Positions 39,505 through 39,552 of a DNA stretch of 39,552 nt are shown in pieces (the stretch's first letter is position 1; each line of letters starts with the position of its first letter). The DNA comes from Clostridia bacterium (GTDB taxonomy: Bacteria > Bacillota > Clostridia > Oscillospirales > CAG-272), in NCBI GenBank assembly GCA_017471825.1, contig JAFURQ010000016.1, positions 1 to 39,552 on the forward strand, in the 5' to 3' direction. The notes under the pieces were generated by a model, which made no database searches, was not told the origin of the DNA, and saw nothing but the letters and a program-made list of their open reading frames with translations. The translations under genes and the position numbers were made by a program.

Positions 39505-39552
39505 TTAATCTTCTGCCGTGGGCAACATCACGTTAAGCATCATTCTTGCCCC
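39505..39552 (-). CDS. C-terminal end of a second DUF6809-like protein (partial)
   Basis: Only the last 15 codons are present, reading GARMMLNVMLPTAED and ending at a TAA (39507-39505 on the plus strand numbering). The GA-x-MMLxVxL tail matches the tail of the partial gene at the left edge (GASMMLDIL). A hairpin terminator follows. The DUF6809 assignment is tentative because so little is visible. Confidence 0.4.
   Translation of the reverse strand, partial: GARMMLNVMLPTAED

Overview
The window looks like chromosomal DNA of an anaerobic, spore-forming member of the Clostridia (Bacillota), probably a gut lineage. The evidence is a SpoIVA gene with a sigma-E-like promoter, a two-iron desulfoferrodoxin (superoxide reductase), an OhrR peroxide sensor, strong Shine-Dalgarno sites, near-consensus sigma-A promoters with 17-base spacers, and lipoprotein- and BspA-rich secreted proteins. 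The exact family cannot be resolved by eye. No tRNA, rRNA, CRISPR array or transposase was seen.

Left part (1-8600): the window opens on the 3' end of a DUF6809-like gene and its terminator. A gene-free stretch follows, holding a row of small palindromes. Next come a divergent XRE regulator / AbrB-like pair with shared operator-like repeats, an SGNH esterase, a small acidic orphan, and an ohrR gene with a clear operator. A serC-serA-PHP phosphatase operon (serine synthesis) is followed by a convergent galM plus metallo-beta-lactamase-fold operon.

Middle part (8700-17800): this is the most unusual region. Three tandem lipoproteins (1111, 761 and 234 aa) run rightward and converge on a leftward two-gene operon. 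That operon encodes a polytopic membrane protein ending in a CD1871A-like CxxC tail, and a membrane Fe-S protein fused to an extracytoplasmic TlpA thioredoxin. All three lipoproteins and the Fe-S/TlpA protein carry the same short Cys motif, C(or H)-x11-C-D-x-C around a D-x-N-G-D-like core: one copy each in three of them and eleven in tandem in the 761-aa lipoprotein. The largest lipoprotein has its own TlpA-like CxxC domain. I infer an extracytoplasmic thiol-redox relay: electrons pass from the cytoplasm or membrane through Fe-S clusters to a thioredoxin, and on to lipid-anchored partners. It is the best candidate here for an undescribed system.

Right-centre (18000-35020): one long rightward unit. 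It starts with a 2454-aa membrane-anchored subtilase carrying about 27 BspA-type leucine-rich repeats, then a surface lipoprotein, then a full oligopeptide ABC importer (OppA, B, C, D, F), a small membrane protein and a P-loop kinase, and ends at a strong terminator. The order suggests extracellular proteolysis coupled to peptide uptake.

Right end (35020-39552): spoIVA (leftward), desulfoferrodoxin (rightward), a divergent BirA-like ligase (leftward) and a class I aspartate aminotransferase (leftward). The last few codons of another DUF6809-like gene lie at the edge, so related gene tails sit at both ends of the window.
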